A stretch of 64,000 nt of DNA from NCBI RefSeq assembly GCF_027580225.2, contig NC_073358.2:24950501-25014500 (forward strand), written 5' to 3'. Shown here one piece after another: positions 1 to 12,501 of the stretch. This DNA is from Misgurnus anguillicaudatus. Its lineage: Eukaryota > Chordata > Actinopteri > Cypriniformes > Cobitidae. The notes beneath the pieces are model-generated. The model was given only the letters and a program-made list of their open reading frames with translations. It was not told where the DNA came from and did no database searches. Both the position numbers and the translations under genes were made by a program. Each line of letters begins with the position of its first letter. The stretch's first letter is position 1.

Positions 1-302
1 CCCGGAGATCAGCTGAATGGATTCCTAAACGATAAGAATCAAATGTTTAACTCTAGGGGAGCTGGAAAATGAGCATGTTTTCAAAAAAAGTGGAATGTCC
101 CTTTAAAGACACTTTTGACACATATGCCAATAGGGGGACACAAAAGTACACTGTAAAAAATAGCTGTAATTATGCAGCTCGTTGCCAGTAACTTTCTGTA
201 GAAGATAAAGACTGAAAATGTTTAATGTTCATTTAACTTTGAACAAACTGTTGCCAGTAAATAACATAAATGTCATGTCATCTACTGCAAGTTACTGGTA
301 AC
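1..302. other. Non-coding; end of an interspersed repeat
   Basis: No gene is seen. The segment around 85-105 (GGAATGTCCCTTTAA) resembles the end of the high-copy repeat at 41.15-42.3 kb, which closes with a similar GGAATGTCCCCTTTAA. It is probably a fragment of that family; the rest is unassigned AT-rich DNA. Confidence 0.35.
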
Positions 303-464
<162 letters not shown>

Positions 465-1000
465 AATAATCCACAATCATTCATTAAATGTTTATGGGTC
501 ATGTTAATAAACAGACTATGACAAAGATCAATATTGCTATTAAGAAATATTCTGTTAATCATTGTCAGGATAAATTATTCCAATTTGGTCAATATGAATA
601 TAATTTATATAATAATTAAATTAATTTTGTAAACACATAACAGTACACAGAAACACCATGCATCAATGTGAAACAAACAATAATAATAAAATAAACAAAC
701 AAATAAATACATCCACAAGCATACGAGCGAGAAAGCATTTGGTCTAGCCTAAACACCCAGTATTATTTTTCAGTTTGCATTCAGTGCACTAAAAAAAGAA
801 TACTTCCATCAGTCTGATAAAGGTATTTTTGTGTTTGTGTACGAACAAAATATTCATTTTTAGCTTGCTCAGGCAAGAAACATTATTGAATTTTCTTTTT
901 CCATATCTTTGGTTGCTCATGCTGCAAAATGGAAGGCGCTTGTTTGTCAAAGGGGCTGAGAGCCTTGTCCATTTTGACATTCACATTCTACCAGTAATGA
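465..1000. other. AT-rich non-coding stretch
   Basis: I see no gene, RNA or recognisable transposon here. Short A/T-rich runs such as AATAATAATAAAATAAACAA near 680 are low complexity. Short open frames on both strands look random. Confidence 0.6.
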
Positions 1001-2300
1001 TCCTAAAAGCTGCAATTAAGCTGACTGTCACATCCTGGGGAGCACGCGGGCAGCAGCACAAGGCCTCACAGTCGAGTGCTGCATCTATTGCGCCTGCCCA
1101 GGATTATTCCCACAACACATCATTTTCCAACCCCCCACCCCTCTCTCTTCTACTCCTTCCCTTCTTGTTTATTAGAGCCTTCGTCTATTTTTTTTTGCAG
1201 TGAATCTTTACTTTTTGTTCAAAATATTGCTTCGGGCTATGAAACATAAACCCCCTTTATTTTCTAAACAAAATAAAACATAATCTGTTTTGCATTTAAA
1301 AACTGCATATTAAACAATGATGGCTTGATCTTCTAACACAACATTTTGCTTTACTTGAATATAAAATCCCAGCAGTGATCAGATCATTCCCTGTTGACTC
1401 CCTGATAGTGAGGAACAACAGGAATCGAGTGAAAGCAAGCGCCTAGAGTGCCGTGACTTATTATTCCTCCTTTTGCATTTGATGCATGGGCCCGCTCTTT
1501 TGGGAGATGAAAAGAAAACTCTCTGTTATAAAACCATGAAAAGAATATGGACAACACCAGGTGGGCAAATCTATCAAACCCCTGGCAGGCGCACATGCAA
1601 GCGTACACACATAAAGGGGGCAAAATCATTTTAATTAGCTGAGTGAATGTGATTTGCTGAATGCGGGGAACTGGGCGCTGCACACATTAAAATTGGTCTA
1701 ATTTTCTGCAAAAAGTCCCATCTGAGTGGACCTGGCCACAGTCAATCAAGTTAAAAGCTACGGGTGCTTAATTTGATTTACCAATATAAAATGCAAATGA
1801 GGTGATTAAGTGGAGAGGGGAGGCAGAGTAGGAGCCTCTTTTAAACCATCAAGTTAAATGTGAACAGACATCGGACTGGCAGCGGCAAGAATGTTTTAGC
1901 ATATTCGTTTGATTAGAGGTACAAAAATTTAATTAGTGTGCCTAATTGCTTGACAAATTGCACCACACTACTGAAAAGGCAGATTTTTTCAAACAGTGTA
2001 AACCCCTCCCACCCCATGTGGAAATTTTGTCCAAATGGCCCCTATGCCAATATGTGAAAAGCATAATTAAATAAATGGAAGATGGCACAACAGTACCAGT
2101 ACAAAAGCAAATGAGATAATGCCTGTAATTAGGCGGGACACAAGTCTATGTCCATATGCTGCGTTTCTCTTCAGCTACTCTCAGTTCCTCTCGTAGGACA
2201 AATCTAATAAGCCTCCTTAACTAGGTGAGGCTCTCCTGGGATGCTGGAAAGCTGCTGGTCCGAGCTTTGGGACTGAAGCACTAATCAGAGTATGACGCAA
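1000..2300. other. Candidate conserved non-coding block (possible enhancer)
   Basis: No coding potential and no repeat family recognised. The sequence is more complex than its flanks and is dense in homeodomain-type cores (TTAATTAG, TAATTA, TTTAATTAG, ATGCAAAT) between about 1620 and 2080. An ATGCAAAT octamer-like site lies near 1791. Such clusters are typical of developmental enhancers, but conservation cannot be measured here, so this is inference only. Confidence 0.3.
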
Positions 2301-2663
2301 ATAAACATGTGTGTATGTGTTGAAACAATATGTTTAGTCATATTAGGACATTTAACTCGTTTTTAGAAACATACATCACAAAAAAACATTACTGGTGTGC
2401 ATCTTGAGACAAGATAATGGAACTGATATATGTTAAGGTTAGTGCAAGATGTTTTAAAATTAAGGCAGCTCAAACATGCATCTTAGTCTGGGACTAGACT
2501 TAAACCCTGTTTGAGAAACCGCCTCATAGTGTCTGCTTGTTGTTTAAAAATCTGATTTTTTTGGGACTGTGTGAGCCGACCGAAACATGTTAAAGGGCAA
2601 AATCCACTTTTAAAAGGTGTTGGGACATAACTGTGTGTTGGCAGTGTGTGAACACATCCCACT
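2300..2663. other. Non-coding, no feature seen
   Basis: No gene or clear repeat boundary. The part after 2565 may belong to an older repeat that is interrupted by the inverted-repeat element that follows. Confidence 0.45.
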
Positions 2664-2946
2664 CCCTACTGAAAAATCCAGCTAAGACCAACATAAACTG
2701 GTGAGCTGGTTTTAGCTGGTCCCCAGCTTGGTTTTAGCTGGTTTTGCTGGTGTAGCAAGCTGGTCTAGCTGTGTTTTGGTCACATTTTATGCTGGTCTAG
2801 CTGGACTTAGCTGGTCATGCTGGACTACCAGCTGGCCTACCAGCATGACCAGCTTTGTCAGGCTGGGAGGACCAGCGTAAACCACATTAAACCAGCTAAA
2901 ACCAGCTACCAGCTTATTCTGGTTTTAGCTGGATTTTTCAGTAGGG
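2664..2946. mobile_element. Palindromic MITE, CCCTACTGAAAAATCCAGCT ends
   Basis: The element begins CCCTACTGAAAAATCCAGCT and ends with the inverted form, AGCTGGATTTTTCAGTAGGG. Its interior is built almost entirely of AGCTGG / CCAGCT words, so the whole 283 bp can fold into a long hairpin with a 2.8-kb-scale neighbour-free boundary. It carries no open frame. Flanking duplications are not clear, so the superfamily is left open. Confidence 0.8.
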
Positions 2947-3810
2947 CTCCTTTTTTAATCCCCAACAAACCAAAGCTCATTAGCTGATTGTCTTGTCAAT
3001 GTGACATCACACTGATAAAGCCCTGCCCAAAGCTACTGACTAACTAGTAAATTTTGCACAGAAAGTTTTTCTAAATGTGTTTGTTTACATGTTATTGCGC
3101 TAATGCAGCTAAAGATATTGTTGTCTCAGACTGTATTTACAGGAATCAGATCTATTTTAACAGAAAGTGCTTACTGTCTGTTGGTAATGGAGTAAGGGGC
3201 AGTAGCTCATTGCATTTAAAGGTACAGACACAAAAACACTGCGTTTTTGCTCACACCCAAATAGAGGCATTTTTGAACATGCAAACAATATGTGTGGTAT
3301 TTTAAGCTTGACAGACACATGCTAGGCACACCTGAGAATGATATTACATTTTGTAAAAATGGGCATAATATGTGCCCTTTTAGGCACATGTGCAAGCAAC
3401 TGAAAATACACACAGTCTATTAAACGCATAAAGCAACAGACTACAAAAATTTTCTTAATGTAGTTTCTCATCTATATTATGTAATATAATAACACTTTTT
3501 TGCATACCTTTTAGCAAAAAGGTACATTCTACTTAATCTAGTTTTTGTGTCAGAAGGCACACAATCCATCCACTGACCATGAAATGCAAAATGATAAGTG
3601 CTTATTAAAAACATATTAAAAAATCCAATGCAATCTGGCAATTTGATTCATACGACAACACTTGTACATTTTTGTACAATTTGCTTTCAATTTGTTTCTT
3701 TTTTATGATAATGGTACGTTTTAGTATAATTCACAATGTAGAGATTCATATGAATTAGCCAACTCATAAAATACTTACAAATTACTGTAAGTCCAGGGTG
3801 CTAAAATCTG
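2947..3810. other. Non-coding with old interspersed-repeat fragment
   Basis: No gene. About 3195-3305 (AGTAGCTCATTGCATTTAAAGG, then GTTTTTGCTCACACCCAAA) resembles a high-copy fish repeat I associate with the family at 41.15-42.3 kb. The remaining sequence to 3810 is AT-rich and unassigned. Confidence 0.4.
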
Positions 3811-4030
3811 GCTTTAAAGAGGCTTTATATGATTTTACATTTCTTTTGGTGTGTAAGTGTGTGCTAGTAGTACATGTCAACAATCTGCAAAGTTACAAAT
3901 CCCAAAGTCTACATGACGCGAGTTATCATCTTCAACTGAAATGTCTTTTCTTGGACTACAATGAACACAAAGATTGTAGGAAACAGTTCACTTCTGCAGC
4001 AAGTTGGCGTGGACACGATGCACATTAGCC
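3811..4030. repeat. Interspersed repeat, copy 1 of a family also at 56.44-56.88 kb
   Basis: The words GTGTAAGTGTGT, TACATGTCAAC, CAAATCCCAAAGT and ATGACGCGA occur in the same order as around 56741-56815. The second copy is split by a SINE. This is therefore a dispersed repeat, not a gene. Its ends are not defined. Confidence 0.55.
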
Positions 4031-4921
4031 TATCATAATTCTGCCCACTTCTGACTCACACCCTGTAAGTAGCCTGTTTATAAATGTAAACTATTCAAAT
4101 CATGATTTAAACACAAGTTTGGAGCAGTGCAGAGTAGCGCTTGTTGTTTGTCGTTTCTGCAATCACAAATGCAGTAATTCTTACTTTACCAATCTGTTAC
4201 GTTCTGCTGGCAAAGTTGATCTATCAGCTTGGTCATCTACATTATTTGGATCAGCCATTATCTTCTGTGATTATTGGCTTTGGAGCTGATCTTCCAAATA
4301 TGGTAAGGAGCGTCACATTTCCAGCACTGAATAGCTGGCCAATCAGAGCACACCGCGCTTTTCAGAACTACTGCATGAGTTTTCTACAGAACAATGCATT
4401 TTAGAAAGGTGGGACATAGAGAACCAACATTATGTGGAAAATAATGTGTTTTTTGAACCATAAACCATGTTAACATTGCATTACACCACATATACAAAAT
4501 TACATTCTTTTTAGCTAGCTAGTTACCTGATATAGCAAGTGATTTTCTTGAATGGCTTGTTTTCACACCTTTTTTTGGAAAGCCTAAATGACATGAGCCC
4601 ACTTTTATTGCAACATCTAATTAAAAGTGGGCACCATTAAATAAATATATTTTTTAAATGGCTTATTGTTATATATATAAAAAAACAACATTAATTTAAA
4701 AGAACAACACATTTTCTAAATTTTCTAACTTGTCTTAGCTTTGCATCAAAGGGAAGTTTAATTGGTATTCCATTAAGCATAGAGTTAATATGGTTTTATC
4801 AGGTAAAAACAAGACAGCTTATGCGAACCTGCGTCAATAACATATCACCTGGGCATGTGCGCAAAAAACAGTTGTGGTTGGAAGGGATACAACTAGGGAT
4901 ATTTAGCCGGAACCGCTATTA
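4031..4921. other. Non-coding, probable older repeat
   Basis: No gene seen. Around 4850-4915 a segment (GGGATACAACTAGGGAT) is loosely inverted relative to about 5395-5425 (CTATAGCTGTATCCCCTCTA), suggesting an outer, older inverted-repeat element into which the next feature inserted. Confidence 0.4.
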
Positions 4922-5356
4922 AGGGCCCTGTCCCACATGGAGACTTTCGGGTCTCATGGCCTTAAATTGCGCATGCTCACTTAGTCTACGAGTCTGTAGG
5001 GTGTCCCATCTGTCATTTTTACGCTTAGAAGTGTGCTCATCAGCGCCCCCTTTGCCCCCTTGATGTTGTCTCCTGCACTGCAGCAGGCTTCACGCACTTT
5101 ACCAACCCAGAAGTGTTTGCGAAAGAGCAATCAGAGCAATCAGACCAATCAGACGACGGAAGGGAGGAGTTCACACTGACGGGCAACATCTCTTTCTATT
5201 TCTGGCGTGACGCTCGAGTCTGTCCAAAAGTACGACTCCGGTGCACTCTCTTGGACTCAAGTCAAGGGTCCCTAAGGTCTGCACTACATGATGTCATCAA
5301 AGTGTGGACTCAGAGGAGGTCCACAAGTCCGGAGTGTGCCATTTGGGACAGGGCCT
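4922..5356. mobile_element. Harbinger-like non-autonomous DNA transposon
   Basis: Terminal inverted repeats AGGGCCCTGTCCCACATGG and CCATTTGGGACAGGGCCT flank 435 bp. The copy is bordered on both sides by TTA, a 3-bp target duplication as expected for PIF/Harbinger. The 87-residue open frame inside shows no transposase motif, so the element is non-autonomous. Superfamily is inferred from duplication length and sequence, not from a protein. Confidence 0.75.
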
Positions 5357-8141
5357 TTATCCTAATCCTACCGTAAACAAAATATTTCGCGAGATTTGGC
5401 TATAGCTGTATCCCCTCTAGCCAGACCCGGCGCAAATTTTGGCAGGGTTTACGCAATGTTGTAATTACCGTAACTGTGACATTTAACTCAGAGCTGTTCG
5501 CATCTTTGGAAATATCCGTTTCAGTTGCAACACCAGTAGTGCAAAAGATGAATCGTGTCTTTCATTAACAGGACTATTAAGCAGAAATATTACTTAACTA
5601 CTTTTTACTTCTGAAACTGGCGCCATTATGAATGTTTCCGCATTGCTGTTGAAGCAGTCAGGTGGCACAATAAAAAAGTTTATTCAGAGTTTACCAGGAC
5701 ATGGACAATGTACATAGGAATTTGCTTATAGTAATTCCGAAATGTCGCGAAGCACGTTGACATGGCTACCAGGCAAGTTTTTTTTTATTTGCACTGTACT
5801 CCATTCATGAAATGTAGACTAAAGCAACAAAAAAAAAAACCGCTTTTCTTATGTGGATCTTAAGGTTTGTAAAGATGGTACATTTTGACAAATTTATTGA
5901 ATTTATCTTAAAATTGACAGACAAGCTTCAGTCTGAACACAAACACGTCCCGTAAATGTTCTGGGATCGCTCCCGGAAAGGGGACCTATACATTGTGTGT
6001 GTGTCATTGGAACTAGAAGTTGTAACGGTATGACGGCTACCACGACATTAACATGCATGATCATCATTTGTTTATCCACGATTTGGGGGGGGGGGTGAAA
6101 GGAGATCTCATCTGCGCTGCTGCACATATGCAACTTCATTTCACATGACTGTTTAGACTGCAATCATACATGTACAGTTTAAGTTCTGTTCAGACGCATA
6201 ACCGCGACAAAGCATGTGCGTTCGATGAAACCATCTATACCGTGACACAGTGATTTCTTTTGAGAGAAAAAATGGATAATAAGCAGACTTCAGACACTGC
6301 AGAAAAAACCCTACCAAATGCAGGACTTTAAACATGTGACTTGTCTTTATGGGATCTTTACAGCATCTGTGTGAATGCACGCACAAATTCCAGAAAATCA
6401 TTGGCAGTGAGAATTAACCAAAAATCAAATGATCCTGGAAATCCCGGATGTCAATGTCTGTGTGAAAAGAGCTTTACTAAGGTCTCCATGCACCTTAAAC
6501 TGAGACAGACAAAAATATTGGGACATTTAAAATAACACTTATTCACTTTAAGGAAGTTCCAAAAGCCTCGAGTGTAAGTAAAGAGGTACTGCAAGCCAAA
6601 GTTATACAGCCATAGGCATATTATTGTTTATAATGTTATTGTAATGGAAGCCAATTGAATTTATGTGATGATTTCTCATTAAAGTGTTAAATTATGTGTG
6701 AGTAGATTTGAATATTAAATGAACTTTGCATTTACATTTTTAAGTTGTTTACATACAGCAAACTATAACTGTACTCATCAGGTATGAGTTACATTTTTGC
6801 AGGTTATGACATGCATTGTTTAACCAATTCAGACAAATTTAACCTTGAACTTTGTTTAAGAAAAGATGACACGATGCTTGTAAAATATTGAGCCTTTACA
6901 ATATTATTGTTTTTAGGAGCTAAAAGAGAGTGGCTTTTACCAGTCTGGGGTTTTGACATAAATGTAAGTGTGCCTTCTACAATTAGACTCTGTTGTCATT
7001 GACAGTTAGCCCTCCATCTTCTTGGAGATAATTATAGTGTTCAGAAGACAGAAGTAGAGATGATATCACCTAAATAGGTAGATATTGGATGTACGCTGTC
7101 AGAGATAATGAAATGTTGAATAGTTTCTTATCACTCAAAGCTGAAGAGCAAAGGACCGGCACCATGGCACTAAATAACAAATTAAAATCTGTGACAACTT
7201 AGGCCTTGTTTGAACAAAGTAATGAGCACTTTGTTCAACATTTCACTACAGGCTGTATATGAATATATCTGTGTATCTGACAAATTAAAAAAAAACGTGA
7301 ATCTTGAACTGTGTTTTTAAAGACAAATGCCCCGATTTGACTGACGGCAACTGCTAAATCCTGATCAGGTTCCCCAAATGGACATATCTGGGATGTGTCA
7401 TAAATGTCAACATCAAAATTATACCTTGTTCTTCTGTCAGTCACTGTCAACATGGCATTCAACATTTCTTATTTTGGCATGACTTTTTTAAAGTAAAAAC
7501 GTACTGATGGATTGAGTGTAACCAGGGAAACAGCTGTAACGTATGAGACAGATTTTCATTTAAACTTAAATGTCAAAAAGTGGACTGGCTGCCAAGACAC
7601 AGGACACAACGCTGATGATCTCTTGATCAGAATGGACAAGAAATTGCAGCTGTGCCTATACTTTTATGCTTATAGAGATAAAGATTTGCCTGCTGAGACA
7701 TAACTGCAGATAAATGTCATCCTCTATTGGTTTGACATTAAGGAGCGCAATGACTCAAGTTGAGGTAAAATAAGATGCCATAACAGTCTCTCTATAGTGT
7801 TAAATTGTTTAGATTACATTCAAATCTATGGCTGTCACCACACAACTACTAAAGAACTGGATTTAGGAAAACCTTGTTGCTCTGTTTACACTACAGCGTT
7901 TTTCCTGCAAAGAAATTTTGGAGGTTGCCACCTCCAACCACATTTCGTGCCGCCTCCGGTGGCGCTGTTTGTTGGTGTAATTTCACCTCCTAAGACCTGA
8001 GCTTTGGTTTGTCTTTTTCAGATTTCTTCCAGCTATTCTGGGGTTAGGAAGAACCAATGCATAAAATAACCAAATATCTTTCTTTGAAGCAGTGTGATTG
8101 TCCATGTTTGTGTACAACATGTTCCAGTTACACAGAATTAA
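5357..8141. other. Non-coding interval
   Basis: No gene is supported. There is a G10 homopolymer near 6085 and several short open frames without family resemblance. At about 7915-7990 a GC-richer patch (GCCGCCTCCGGTGG) resembles, in opposite orientation, a patch near 24840-24880 (AGCCGGAGGCGGCACA), so it is probably a repeat fragment. Confidence 0.5.
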
Positions 8142-8541
8142 AGGAATAGTTCACTTTAAAATGAAAATGCAGTCATCATTTCATTCTCATGTTGTTCTAA
8201 ACCTGTATTAATTTCTTTTTTCTCATGAACCCAAAAAAAGATACTTTGATAAATGATGGTAAACACACAGCAGATAGTGACCATTGACTTCCATAGTAGG
8301 AAAAAATATTTTGGAAGTATTGTGATAAATGACTGAGAAAATATTTTGATAAATGATGGTAGTTGATGGTACCCATTAAATTCCATCATATTTTTTTATT
8401 CCTACTATGGAAGTCTATGGTCACTATCTGCTGTGTGTTTACCATAATTTCTCAAAATATCTTCTTTTGTGTTCATTAGAAAAAATTAATTCATACAGGT
8501 TTAGAACAACATGAGGAGGAGTAAATGAGTGAACTATCCCT
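8142..8541. mobile_element. TTAA-flanked palindromic MITE
   Basis: The ends AGGAATAGTTCACTTT and GTGAACTATCCCT are inverted repeats, and the 400-bp element is bounded by TTAA on both sides. The two arms match over most of their length (ACCTGTATTAATT / ATACAGGTTTAGAACAACATGAG). TTAA duplications fit the piggyBac or Kolobok superfamilies. No coding frame. Related arms occur near 11618, 13130-13312 and 21221. Confidence 0.85.
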
Positions 8542-8798
8542 TTAAGTATTATGGTGCAAACAACAAAAAAATGTGATGTCGAGGTATGTGGACACACTCT
8601 AATTGGATGTGGATGTTTGGAGGTGAATCACTACAGACACAAGGTGATTGCAATAATTTTTCCTTTATTAAATTGTTTGATGGTTCAGCATTACAATCGC
8701 GTTTGTGCATTTAACACACAATGTGACCACTAATGACTCAAAAACTAATGATTCTTTTAAACCAATTCATTGAAATGAACAGTTGAAACAATAGGCTT

Positions 8799-9002
8799 TA
8801 TGCCCAGCTGCAGTACTTCCTGAAATTCAGCCAGCTGCTTGTTTCCTGTCTGCCATTATTTGACAAATTAATCCAGGTGTCCCTGACCTCAGTAGTCACA
8901 ACAACAATAATCAGACACACCTGGATTAATCAGTTTGTCCAATAATGGCAGACAGGAAACAAGGAGCTGGCTAAAGTTCAGGAAGTAGTGCAGCTGGGCA
9001 TA
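8799..9002. mobile_element. Palindromic MITE with TATGCCCAGCTGCA ends
   Basis: Left arm TATGCCCAGCTGCAGTACTT and right arm AAGTAGTGCAGCTGGGCATA are inverted repeats that continue inward through GGAAACA, CTGTCTGCCATTAT and ATTAATCCAGGTGT. The 204-bp element is nearly one perfect hairpin. No target duplication could be fixed with confidence. Confidence 0.8.
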
Positions 9003-9087
9003 AATCCTATTCAGTCACCAAGTGAATCAATCAGATCTCTGTGAATCAATTCACCGCAGAACGGAGGACGTGAAAGAGCGTTCTCCG

Positions 9088-9170
9088 TGTTTAATAATAT
9101 GTAATAATATGTTTTATTTCTGTAGCGTCTTTCCTATGCTCAATGGCGCTTTACAAAGACAGGATCTTAA
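9088..9170 (-). repeat. 3' tail of a LINE or SINE
   Basis: On the minus strand the segment reads as a GTAAAGCGCCATTGAGCATA-type tail followed by ATTACATATTATTA. Tails of the form 'AAGCGC...TATA(T)AAA' followed by ATT repeats are typical of fish L2/CR1-like LINEs and the SINEs that use them. Only the tail is present. Confidence 0.45.
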
Positions 9171-9761
9171 CATATTTTTTGTTTATTATATTAACTAATA
9201 TCTCACTAGACATTTTTTTATAAGTTCCTTGACAGCATTTTTTGTGATTTTTACAAAATGCCTTCCAGGAATATTTTTTCTAAATATATATAAACATACA
9301 AATATATCAAATAAAAGAACAGACCCTCTGCTTTCAATCAAACAATAAACAAACAAACAAAAACAAAACGGGAAAAATGTTTCATCCTATCTATATTTTT
9401 TTCTGTGCTTATAAACTCTTAAAAATGGGTATTTTTCTTTAAAAATATTTTTTTAGGCAAAAAGCTGAAATAATTGCATTTTTGTGAAGGAATTTTGTTA
9501 GATATCAGATTCAGAATGATTATCAAAACATACACAGTTTAAAATTAGTAAATAACGTTTTGGCTTCCGTTTTTTCATAAATTGGGTAAGTGGATCTAGT
9601 GGATAATTGTGGTATTGCAGATTAACATAAAAATTCTTCAAGAACACATTTATTTTATGCAAATGTTTTCTCTTAATGGACGAGATAACTTAATTCACGA
9701 GATAACTGAGTTACTGTAAGTAATGAAGGCAGAAAAAAAAAATTCTTTGTCAAGAGGATGT
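9171..9761. other. AT-rich non-coding stretch
   Basis: No gene or transposon boundary seen. Runs of A and T and an AACAAACAAACAAAA patch near 9345 are low complexity. Confidence 0.6.
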
Positions 9762-10136
9762 CTATAGCTGGGTTTCCATCCAATCGTGAAATGTGAAACT
9801 TTTCATAATTCACAATAAAAGAAAAACAAACAAATGCGAATTAGGTGCGTTTCCATCAAGTTGTTAGAGCGAATGACGGTGGTATTGGTAATATAGTCAA
9901 ACTGAATGCTGTGCACAGAAGAAGTAATGCAGCATTTTGTCGAAGGCACTAGCGTTTCCATCTCCCATTATTCACATTTACTCTTTTTCGCATAAATCAA
10001 AAACCACCTCAAGCGAAGGAAAAAACTTTTTTTGCAAATTAAGGGATTTTTAATCAATATTTGGCATTTCCATCACTTGTTTTTGATGCGATACTTCAAA
10101 ATGCACATAAAGCCATGGTAATGGAAACATGGCTTA
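9762..10136. mobile_element. MITE with TATAGCTGGGTTTCCAT-type ends
   Basis: The left end TATAGCTGGGTTTCCATCC is partly inverted relative to the right end GGTAATGGAAACATGGCTTA. Internal GCGTTTCCATCAA and CATTTCCATCAC repeats belong to the same design. It is degraded and non-coding; the superfamily is not assigned. Confidence 0.6.
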
Positions 10137-11617
10137 TAATCGTGTACACATCTATTAACAAAGACTGCAAACCACTGCAAAAGAGCACAATGAACTTTAA
10201 ATAAAAAACTTTTTTTTAAAATAAAAAATGTTTTATTTCATTAGATTTTTTAAACAACTGTTTTTTAACTGTAAAGAAACATTGGCTGTTATATATTGTA
10301 TTTCATTAATTTAATGTTTTATGAAATAAATCATTAAGAATTGTAATTTTCTTCAATAATTTAACAATTAAACACTAAAATAGGTCTCTTGTAAGATGTT
10401 TTTGAGCCACGGTACACATACGTATATATGTGTTCATCAGTATAGCACCACCTCCACCTCACTTTGAGCCAGCGATAAACCCTGCACTTTATTTGTTTAG
10501 ACAGTATTGTGTCTTTTAATATTACATTGTCATTTTTGTCAGACTTCTTGAATATTTACTAGACCAAAATTCCTGGACTTACTGTAGTTTTGAGGCCATA
10601 CATAAGTAATGTACTTGCTGTGGAGAGAGGACTCTTGTATATATGTTAGGGTCTTGTCTTTAGCTGCTGTACTGAAGAAGCTGTGTTTAGAATATTGATA
10701 GCCACTATACTGAGAGATTGCAGGCCTCTTGTCAACAACCAACTGACATGAGCTGTTAACATGCTATTTTCAGCCCCTGGCTTTTCACTGTGGCATTCTT
10801 GTTAGAAGACCACAGAAAATCCTGTGTTTGTTCTCATCTATCTCTTGAGGTAATCCTTTCTTTTTCTCTGTGTATTCCTATTGATGCAGCGAGCTCACCT
10901 TTCAGGAAACCACACAGGTCTTTCTATTCAATGCAACGTGTCTTTATTGTATAGAACATGTTAAGGACTTTATCATTTTTAAGAAAAAACGAAATATCAT
11001 AAATATAATTGTTTATAGTTTACTGTTCAAGTACTGCCATTGACCTTGCACAGTAACTGTACTGAGCAGTCCCAGTGTTTTTGTCATTACCTTTAAACAA
11101 TTTTATGCAGAAGGGGGAGCATATATGAAAAGGTGACAGGGCACAATAGCTGCGGCTTTCAACATTGTCAATGTATATATTGATAAAAATCAGAATAAAA
11201 GAGTCTTTGCTTTAAACCCAGGGGTGCAGTTCACCTATATCTGATATAAAAAGAAGCACTGTGCCATTCACATTGTTCATATAAGATTGAACCCTATATG
11301 AGAAGGACATCACATTTAAACAAAAGAGGTATCAAGTAGGAATTCACCGAAAGGAAAATTCCTGGCCGAATAAAATGAAACACTCAGCCAAAGGCAGAAT
11401 ACCGAACAACCGAACATGTTCTTTTTTTCTTTCATTTTCCTAATTATATAAGTTACAGTTTCAGAATGTCATTTTTGTTATATTTATTACACATTATTTA
11501 AAACATTTTTTTACATTCCAGCAGTCATTATAGGGCCTTTTTACACCTGGTCACTTCTCTGATCAGATAGATATCTGACGTGTTCCATTTACATTCGACC
11601 ACATAAATAATTCTTGG
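10137..11617. other. Non-coding interval with a repeat fragment
   Basis: No gene. About 10405-10500 (GAGCCACGG, ACACATACGTATATATGTGTTCATCAGTATAGCACC, CACCTCACTTTGAGCC as separate words) is an inverted counterpart of about 22005-22075, so a dispersed repeat lies here. The rest is unassigned AT-rich DNA. Confidence 0.45.
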
Positions 11618-11871
11618 CTTAGTTCACCCAAAAAATGCGAAGGAAGATATTTTGAGAAATATTTTCAACCAAACCGTTCGTGGACTCCATTCTACGGAAG
11701 CCGAGAGAGGACATGCACTATTATTATTTTTGCTTGCTTGTTTTCTCGTGATCATGACTTAATTTCTCGTGATCTCGAGATAACAAAAGTTGTTTTCTCG
11801 TGATCACGACTTAATTTTCTCATGATCTCGAGAAAACGATCTCGTTATCCTACATGTCATAATGTAATTTC

Positions 11872-12501
11872 TAGGGCCGGGACTCGATTAAAAAAATTAA
11901 TCTAATTAATTAGAGGCTTTGTAATTAATTAATCGAAATTAATCACATTTTAATCACATATAAATATTTGACCATGTTGAGAACATTGAGAAGTTATTTT
12001 TTCACATGTTTTTTTATTATACCATGAATAATGACTGAATACATAAGCTTAAGCAACAAAATATTGTTTTTTTTTGTTCAACCAAGTTGTTGTACTCGGA
12101 GTCGGGCTAACGTCCACACTAGCTGCTATATGTTTCGCATTGAGATGATACTTGAGGCTCGATGTGCTGCGGTGATATGTGAATTCCTTGTTGCAGAGCT
12201 TACACACAACCATGCTCTTATCGACGCTTCCATCCGTTAATTTTTATAAAAAATTTCCCATCCACGGGGCTAACCAAAGCGATCTCATCGGCTTCTTCGT
12301 TCATGTTCACTGTGGTTTGTTGTTGTCTGAAGTCATGAACGCTAGTTGGTGCTCCAGTATAATCGGTCCGCCGAAACTCATCCAATGAGAAATGTTCCGC
12401 GGTGCAAAAATAAGTGTGATTAAAATGCGTTAAAAATGTTTAACACGTTATTTTTTGTGTAATTAATTAATCTTAATTAACGCGTTAAAGTCCCGGCCCT
12501 A
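11872..12501 (-). mobile_element. hAT-superfamily transposon, internally deleted
   Basis: Ends TAGGGCCGGGACTCGATTAA and TTAACGCGTTAAAGTCCCGGCCCTA-type inverted repeat, with an exact 8-bp duplication GTAATTTC on both sides (11864-11871 and 12502-12509). Eight-bp duplications are diagnostic of hAT elements. A BED zinc-finger remnant lies inside on the minus strand. The catalytic part is absent, so this copy is non-autonomous. Confidence 0.88.
12100..12245 (-). pseudogene. BED zinc-finger fragment of a hAT transposase
   Basis: Reading the minus strand, about 45 codons are open and contain CKLCNKEF, an aromatic and basic middle, and SSLKYHLNAKH. The spacing C-x2-C-x15-H-x4-H is that of BED-type zinc fingers, the DNA-binding N-terminal domain of hAT transposases and of host ZBED proteins. 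Upstream codons are broken by stops. The rest of the transposase (dimerisation and DDE domain) is missing. It could not bind and cut DNA as a full transposase; it is a relic that identifies the parent element. The link to hAT agrees with the 8-bp target duplication of the enclosing element. Confidence 0.75.
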
